A DNA stretch of 64,000 nucleotides. Source: Sanguinoderma infundibulare. Taxonomy: Eukaryota; Basidiomycota; Agaricomycetes; Polyporales; Polyporaceae. Within the stretch, counting starts at the first letter, position 1; each line of letters opens with the position of its first letter. Shown here piece by piece: positions 58,052 through 64,000 of this stretch. The DNA is taken from positions 1,798,001 to 1,862,000 of the forward strand of contig JAVLRN010000002.1 of NCBI GenBank assembly GCA_032821775.1. The letters are read 5' to 3'. The notes beneath the pieces are model-generated. The model was not told the origin of the DNA, made no database searches, and was given only the letters and a program-made list of their open reading frames with translations. Position numbers and translations under genes: made by a program.

Positions 58052-59992
58052 CTACGGTAGCGAGCGACAGAGCGTGTGCATCATCTTCCGACCCATCGCA
58101 TGAAGACTCCGATATGCGCGCCCGCCGACCCTGACGTCCAGCAGATGCATTGCTCCCTCGTTCATGCGCGTAAACGTCAGCTGGACATTTCTGTCCGAGT
58201 CGCCGAAGGTCTTCGTCCCGTTCAACCACGAGCTGATGCTATTCTTCCCACATTCGAAGGCAGGTTTCACGAGCAGCTGTGTGGCCGTTTGCAGGCTCGG
58301 AGAAGTATCTTGCGGAGATGCCTTTGTGATCGTGCTCGCCGTCGCCCATGGGGAACCACCACACTGCCCGACGTGGATCCGAAACGCCTCACCGGTCGCG
58401 GGATGGGAGAAGGTGAAGCGCGCCAGCCGCCCGCCGTCTGACAGCTTATGGGCATCGGTGCTAGTCGGGAGGGGGACGTCCGGTTCAAACCCGACCTTCT
58501 TGAGTTCTACCGCGAGCCACTTCGGGAAGAAGAACCGGAACGCGGCATGCGGGGTAGAATGCGGCTTTCGCGAACTCGCGCGGTGCGATATGTACAGCTG
58601 CTTCCACTGGACGGTGATCTCGCTACCGTTGAAGGACAGCGCGTGCGCGGACCAGTCCACCTGGGCCATCCGATATCGCAGACGCATCCATGGGTGCATC
58701 CCCGTGACGGCGACGCCGATTTGGTACCTGGGATACTTGAGTTTGCTCTCCCTGTATCGGCGCCGTCGAAGCAGGAGACCGATTCCGGATCCGGTCGAAT
58801 CGTCGCGGGCTGAGAGAACGGCGACGGCGAGCGCGACGTCTGCTTTCGAGCTCTCGATGACGAGCATCCGCGACCGAACCCCGGCAGTGGTCACCGTGAA
58901 GTCCGGCAAAGGGATCGTGTAGGCAGGCTTTTTGGCAGCTGCCTTCCGCTACAAATAGAATGTAATTTAACGTCAAGCCCGCCCATGGGTATAGCATCAA
59001 CACAAAATAAACCATACCTTGGACGTCAACTCGACCTCAAGTTCCTCTGGACGTATCCCGAGCACCGTGAGCGCGTTCTTGATCGCCACATGCGTAGGAA
59101 TCGGGACCACGTTGGCAGAATTGCAGAAGGCCGCGGGCGAGGGAGCAAAGAGGTGGCTGTCGTCGTGGTAGTTGCTGAACGCCAGCCGCTCGCGGAACGG
59201 GCTCGTCCTCACGGGCAGCACGTTCCCCCACGCGAAGAGCGTCTGGTCCGACGTCCGCTTCAGGATCTCCTCCTGAAGCCGCCTGAACGCCCTCGAGCCG
59301 CCCTCGCCGTAGATCGTCGGCAGGTGGACGCCAAAGAGGCCCATGAGCGAGTACGCCTCGTCCTCGGGCCGGGTCGTCTTGCGCGTGGACGCCCACCACA
59401 TGCGCCGCGCGACGCTGACGTCCGTGACGCGCCGGCGGAATGTGAGCACGTCGGCGTCGATACCGGTGATCTCCTCGAGGAGAGCCGCCAGGCTGGCCTT
59501 GGTCCCGATCATCTTCCAATCCTTGGACAAAAACACCAGGCACCGCGGCGCGATGAGCTCCTGCAGGGTCCAGCCGCGCGTGAACCACTTGCTGTTCCGG
59601 AAGGGCGAGTCGCGGCTGTGGAGGCTCTCCGAGCTCGGGACGTCGTACAGGTACCCATAGCAAACCCGCGCCTGTGTGTACCAGGCGAACATGGAGTTGA
59701 TCGCCTCGGAGAGCTCCGCGCTGCTCGAGCGGTCGATGCAGCAGGTGTCGACCCAGAGCCACTGGTATCCATGCTCGGCCGCCAGTTTGCAACACTCGCG
59801 TATCTTCGCCGCCGACGCGAGAGAGAGCACGGAGTCCTGAGAAGACGTCGGTTGTGAGCGGAGGGCCAGGAGCTCTTGGAAGGACATTTCGGGTTGTTGC
59901 CAAACATGAGACAGTATCGCGTAGCCTCCCTTGACGTCGTCTGGGCTGTTGAAATACTCCAGCTCTCCGGTGCTGGTGCGGAGAAGCCACAT
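58052..59992 (-). CDS. HET-domain protein (heterokaryon-incompatibility type)
   Basis: HET domains occur in fungal allorecognition and cell-death proteins. In mushrooms such genes are numerous and mostly of unknown role. Exons on the minus strand: 59992-59018 and 58948-58052, phase 0, 623 aa. The N-terminus MWLLRTSTGELEYFNSPDDV is the usual start of basidiomycete members. HET motifs: YAILSHVWQQPEMSFQELLA; CKLAAEHGYQWLWVDTCCID; SEAINSMFAWYTQARVCYGY; KWFTRGWTLQELIAPRCLVF. The conserved ARRMWWASTRKTTRPEDEAY and LFGVHLPTIYGEGGSRAFRR follow. The C-terminal 300 residues carry no recognised effector (no NACHT, WD40 or TIR). A likely 5' UTR intron (GTAAGT donor near 60064, CAG acceptor near 60008) precedes the start. 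Confidence 0.9.
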
Positions 59993-60395
59993 CTTTACGA
60001 AGCCTGAAAGTCGAGCGAGGCATTACTGGTCAACGCCTGTTTTCACCCACAATACAAGACTTACCGCTAGCTTCGAAGGGGGTCAAGCCGTTGGACAGGG
60101 CGCCGTTGTGAAAGTTGATATATATTGGAAATGGCGGCCACGAGGCAGCAAATCTAATCCGCTGTCTTCGGAACGCTCGCGATACGTAACCAAGTACTGT
60201 AGGTACCTTAACAAGATGCGTAATCCAGAAGGGCGAGAGGAGACGAGACTTACATACAACGTTACAATATCCAAATGGGACAGCGTCAGTTTGTCGCAGT
60301 CCGCGAGACGGACTCATTGAAGGCGTACTACACTCAAGTGCTCATGCATAGGACACTGCATCGACTCGTGTCCTCGACAGATATATTATCTGGCC
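59993..60395. other. HET gene 5' leader and intergenic
   Basis: Contains the probable untranslated first exon and intron of the HET gene. A 95-codon minus-strand frame (60030-60317) overlaps this and has no domain. Confidence 0.4.
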
Positions 60396-60980
60396 TTAGG
60401 CCGAATTGCGTGACCGCTGGAAGCCCTCGACGCGGCCCGCGACTGTCTCCCACATCTTGATCTTCTCTTGCACGTACGTCTCATCCAGACACTTCTCCTG
60501 CAGCATCTTAGCCACCCCATCCCGGCATGCCTTCAGGTCCAGGCCTGGGAAGAGCCAGTCGATGCTCATCACGCAGAACACCTCCACGGCGCACTTGAGG
60601 TCGCGGACGCACAGAACCCGCAGACCGTGGCCGAGCATCGGGAGCTTCTCGACCGAGGGGTAGTCCGCCTCGGACACGAACACGCTGTCGAGGTGCAAGG
60701 AACGGCGGACAATCGAAGATCGCCAAGATAGCGCTGTCTGCGACGTTGATCAGAGCTAGGCCCTGCTTGAAGCTACGGAAACCGGGGCGGCACCTCGAAA
60801 CATTCGTCATCTCCGCTCCAGCTACGTCCACTGTAACCCGGCGAAGAGTCGGCTTCAGCGACAGCACGTGGAGGAGCATGGGGCTGACGATTGATGTGTC
60901 CCGCACGCCTATGATGCCGAACTCCTCCAACTCGTGAAGGCCAGAGATCGTAGCCAGGGGGTGGGAAACCCAGCCGGGTC
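60396..60980 (-). pseudogene. F-box/LRR-like gene remnant
   Basis: Two adjacent minus-strand frames read like one leucine-rich protein of the F-box-associated type. The upstream frame has HPLATISGLHELEEFGIIGV, PMLLHVLSLKPTLRRVTVDV and INVADSAILAIFD. The downstream frame has RRSLHLDSVFVSEADYPSVE, LGHGLRVLCVRDLKCAVEVF and MWETVAGRVEGFQRS before the stop at 60396. The frame changes near 60695 without a good intron, and no F-box or start codon region is visible upstream. Best read as the 3' third of an F-box/LRR gene with a frameshift. A short unrecognised intron cannot be excluded. Confidence 0.6.
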
Positions 60981-61970
60981 ATCTCCGAGGATGTCTTAGA
61001 ACTCTCACTCCGAGTCGCTTCTTGATGGTTGGAATTTCAACTTCAGCCTGCGCAAGCGAGTTGCGATGGTGCGGCGATCTGACCGGCATGGTCAATCATA
61101 TTTGTGTGGGCGTAAAACCACCTGACGATCTTGTGCTCGCGCTCTCCCTAGTTAACTGTTAGCACACGTAAAGAGGATGATGTTTGTTGAACGTACAAAA
61201 AGTGTGGTCCATATGTGGCTCGGGCTGAATACTGGGATGGTCGCAGAGTAATATGCCACAACGTTGTGCTGCTGAACTCTTTGACCTTGCGTCCGCTGGC
61301 AGACCTTTTCCCTTCCGTAAGGCTGGCCAGAGCGGCTGTCCGCCGTCACGGCACTCTCCCTTGAAAGCTCATCTAGCACGTACTTAACGCATGTTGTGCA
61401 CATGTAGTCAGAATATATACTACTGCACCATAGTCTATTAATCAACACATTAGTGCACCATGGTTCGGAGGGCAAGATTCAAACCTGAGCAGTCAGTCGA
61501 CCTCCCATTGGATCTCTATCTCCTGTCCAATGGACTCGTATTTTGCAGGTAGAATGAGACTTCTTACTATCGTGTAAGCCTGGAGCGCTTCAGGCCCGGT
61601 TGCAGTCTTTGTTAGTGTCGAGACGTGTGCCACGTTGCATGTTGAGTTGGAGCTGAATCAAACTGCAATACACAGCCCACGCAGCCCTTCATCAACAAGC
61701 TTTGACAGCAAGAAAAAAGTGAGAATGAGCCGGGATTCTGAGCAACAGAGGGTCGAGGAAGATGAGCGAAGCGCCCAAGCGTGAAAATTGCGAGGGCTTA
61801 AAATAAAATAGGGGTTTCCAGTAAATATTATTACTGGCGGGGAATGCCGAGGGATGGGTGGGCGCTTTTGGGTCCACGTCGCCGTTTGTCGTGTCCTGCT
61901 TCTCCGTCACCGTCCTCGCTGCCCGGCCTGCGCTGTCTTCTCCCACCAGCACCCCCCTTCGTTCTTGCTC
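60981..61970. other. Intergenic, about 1 kb
   Basis: No supported gene. The last 100 bases before 61971 are C/T-rich and fit the ERD2 leader. A short inverted repeat ('tccattgga'-like arms) lies near 61510-61550. Confidence 0.45.
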
Positions 61971-63374
61971 ATGAACTTGTTCCGGCTTTTCGGTATGTTC
62001 TAGCCGTTCCTATGGTGCTCGCAAGCAGCTGAACGCGCGACTCGTGACGTCCAGGGGATTTGTCCCATTTGGCGTCCATATTTATCTTGCTGCAGAAGAT
62101 TCAGTCGACCCGGTCATGTCGAGGTATGTGTCTTGTAAACTCTTGCCGTTGGTGCGAGCCTGTTTTTCGAAGGAGGGCTAGGAGCGGAATGGAACGTGGA
62201 GTCGTGTGGAGGGCCGTTCAGCTGGGGCGGATACACGACGCGCGCTCTAGGATGCCCACAGGCGAACTGCAGCACTGCGGCTCTGGCAAACGTTTAGTCG
62301 TGTCATGTCGTACTTGCCGTGCGTTACAGGGAGCGGCCGAGCGTGCTGGAGTTGTGGGCTTACCTGCGCTGCCCCCGCGCGGGGACTTGAGCGCACGAGT
62401 GGTGACCCCATTCAGAACGCTAGCCCACCCAGCCGGCGTGAATTCCCCGCTTGTCTCCGCAACCGCGCCTTTCCTGCTTGCGTTCCAGCTCAGTTCTCGC
62501 CTCCGGGCATCTTTGCAACTCATGTTGACCCGTCTTCCACAGGTATCTCATTCAAGACCCAGGCGCTCTACGCGGCCGTGTTCATCACGCGTTACCTTGA
62601 TCTTCTCTATGAATGGGTCTCGCTTTACAACTTCACAATGAAAGTCTTCTTCATTGCGAGCAGTTGCTACATTCTGTACCTCATGAAGGTCAGGTACAGG
62701 TTCGTCCTTCCCTTCCGCTCTCGCCTCTTCGTTTTTGACGCCTCTATCCCCATCCCCACCTTCCATTCCATGCATTTCCCCCAAATCCTCGCTCTATCGC
62801 CCACCGTGCGTCGCGCACAGGCCAACGCACGACCCGTCGATAGACACGTTCCGGATCGAGTACCTGCTCGGACCCTGCACCGTCCTCGCCCTCCTCTTCC
62901 ACTACAGGTTCACCGTCTCCGAACTGTTGTGGTCCTTCTCGATCTTCCTAGAGTCGGTCGCGATACTTCCCCAACTGTTCATGCTCCAGCGCACAGGCGA
63001 GGCCGAGACCATCACAACGCACTACCTTGCTGCCCTCGGCGCCTACAGGGCGCTCTATATTCCTAATTGGATCTACAGGTACGTCATCGGGTCGTGCTGG
63101 GAACCGCCAACGCGTCGACGATGCGATCCTCGGCGTAGTCGTTGGCTTTGGTGCTCATCGCCGCTGCGTGTTACAGATACTTTACGGAGGATATGGTCGA
63201 CCCGATCGCGGTCACTTCGGGTCTGGTGCAGACTGCGCTCTACCTCGACTTCTTCTACGTCTACTTTACGAAGTACGTTCTCTCTCCGGCACTCTCGTTT
63301 AGTCGCTTTATGCTTACGGGTTCGGCGATGTGCACAGGGTGCTGCAAGGGCAGAAGTTCGAGCTACCCGCATGA
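61971..63374 (+). CDS. ERD2: ER lumen protein retention receptor (ERD2, HDEL/KDEL receptor)
   Basis: Seven-helix receptor that retrieves soluble ER proteins from the Golgi. Exons: 61971-61992, 62055-62123, 62543-62699, 62821-63078, 63177-63272, 63338-63374; phases agree, 212 aa, the standard length. The 22-nt first exon encodes the conserved N-terminus MNLFRLFG. Then [100 protein letters not shown] and [20 protein letters not shown]. The C-terminus GQKFELPA is cytosolic. The second intron (62124-62542, about 420 nt) is far longer than the others in the window. A decayed fragment of exon 5 lies at the window's right edge. Confidence 0.95.
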
Positions 63375-63859
63375 TCTGCGCTGTCATGTCCGGAAAATAA
63401 TGTATTGCGTTTGCTCTGCCTCGGCCTTTGGCCTCACGGACACTCGGCGCGCAGTCTCGGCATGCGTAAATGCGTAAGCTTGAGCTGAACGTCGCCATCT
63501 TTGCTTGCACGGACTTGTGCTCCTACGCTCTACGCTCTCGCTAATGCGTTGCTATTAGATGTCACGATGCGCTATTGTTATACAGTCTGGTGCTATGCTT
63601 ATGGTCGTTGTTCGATGATGCGAGAAATCTCGCGCATGGTTTAATTGACCGTCGCATCTCAGGATCCGCAATTCACTGGGTCGACCTTCGATTGCAAGGA
63701 CTTTAGCGGAACTCGCTACGCAGACACTATTCCTGGGAAATTTCCCCCAGACAAGACAAGTTCCACGTTTTCAACGCGGGTCGATTGTTACGCAAGACTG
63801 CACCGCATCTGCTGGTACGTCTTACGTCGATCTAGGGTCTTGGCACGTCGAGGGTGAAA
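63375..63859. other. Region downstream of ERD2, no gene supported
   Basis: A 70-codon frame at 63645-63857 (TGSTFDCKDFSGTRYADTIP) has protein-like composition but no recognisable domain. It may be part of a decayed sequence. Confidence 0.35.
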
Positions 63860-63955
63860 TTCGATACTTCATGACGGACAGACCCGATCGCGGTCACTTG
63901 GGGTGTAGTCGTAGTGCAGACTACGCTTCACCTTGACACGTTCATTTCAGGAGTA
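63860..63955 (+). pseudogene. Decayed fragment of ERD2 exon 5
   Basis: The stretch containing 'gacccgatcgcggtcactt' (about 63882-63900) and 'gcagactacgcttcacct' nearby matches ERD2 exon 5 at 63194-63250 ('gacccgatcgcggtcacttc', 'gcagactgcgctctacct'), in the same orientation. Before it, 'atacttcatgacgga' corresponds to the start of exon 5. A 6-base insertion and other changes break the frame. Small direct-repeat remnant. Confidence 0.75.
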
Positions 63956-64000
63956 CGGTCGCTGTTTTCGTTCGGTTGCTCTGAAGATGTGCAATATCGG

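Noticed and set aside
59037..60023. 328-codon Arg-rich minus-strand frame
   Set aside because: Out-of-frame shadow of the HET-domain exon; the HET frame carries the conserved motifs.
61440..61560. Possible tRNA (sequence 'gattcaaacctgagc' looks like a T-arm)
   Set aside because: Only four T-stem pairs form and no matching acceptor stem, D-arm or anticodon arm is found on either strand.

Overview
This window is nuclear DNA of a filamentous basidiomycete, probably an Agaricomycete of the wood-decay type (an inference). It is GC-rich. Its genes are split by many short introns, mostly about 50-70 nt with GTRNGT donors and YAG acceptors. It carries conserved fungal genes (CWC15, ELP1, YAR1, ERD2, a DCG1-type racemase) beside F-box, F-box/WD40 and HET genes of the kind expanded in mushrooms. 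Most exon models below were joined by hand; for almost every one the exon lengths sum to a multiple of three with matching intron phases.

Left part (1-26.9 kb), mostly housekeeping: CWC15 spliceosomal protein (+, 2250), a saccharopine-dehydrogenase-like oxidoreductase (+, 4108), a DUF1479 iron/2-oxoglutarate-type protein (+, 6564), Elongator subunit ELP1 (-, 8759-14078), a 1.4-thousand-residue disordered membrane-anchored protein (-, 14540-19009), a disordered/coiled-coil protein (+, 20434) and a secreted beta-lactamase-like serine hydrolase (+, 24840).

Middle part (27-43 kb), a rearranged accessory region: an intact multi-pass membrane protein gene (-, 27211-30210), a YAR1-type ankyrin gene (+, 30701), a decayed inverted copy of the membrane protein gene (+, about 32150-33420), an F-box gene (-, 33900-35717), a DCG1-type racemase (-, 36185), a tripeptidyl-aminopeptidase-like alpha/beta hydrolase that has lost its catalytic Ser and His and runs into an SH3 domain (+, 37411-40207), a broken inverted fragment of the racemase, an inverted second copy of the F-box gene (+, 40542-42338), and a decayed second copy of the SH3 exon. 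These pieces record a local inverted duplication with later decay.

Right part (43-64 kb): two paralogous F-box/WD40 fusion genes point outward (-, 43094-45567 and +, 52287-54789). Between them lie a membrane-anchored J-domain protein, an intron-containing tRNA-Gln, a NIF3/YqfO-like small protein and a doubtful small ORF. Then follow a poorly defined minus-strand gene, an RS-domain nuclear protein (+, 56296), a HET-domain protein (-, 58052), an F-box/LRR-like gene remnant, the ERD2 HDEL/KDEL receptor (+, 61971) and a small decayed fragment of ERD2 at the right edge.

No CRISPR array, rRNA, complete transposon or operon is present. The strongest candidate for something undescribed is the region at 33-55 kb: duplicated F-box and F-box/WD40 receptors around a catalytically dead, SH3-tailed peptidase-like protein, with a HET-domain gene nearby. 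These are families linked to ubiquitin targeting and non-self recognition in fungi, but any functional connection between them is inference.
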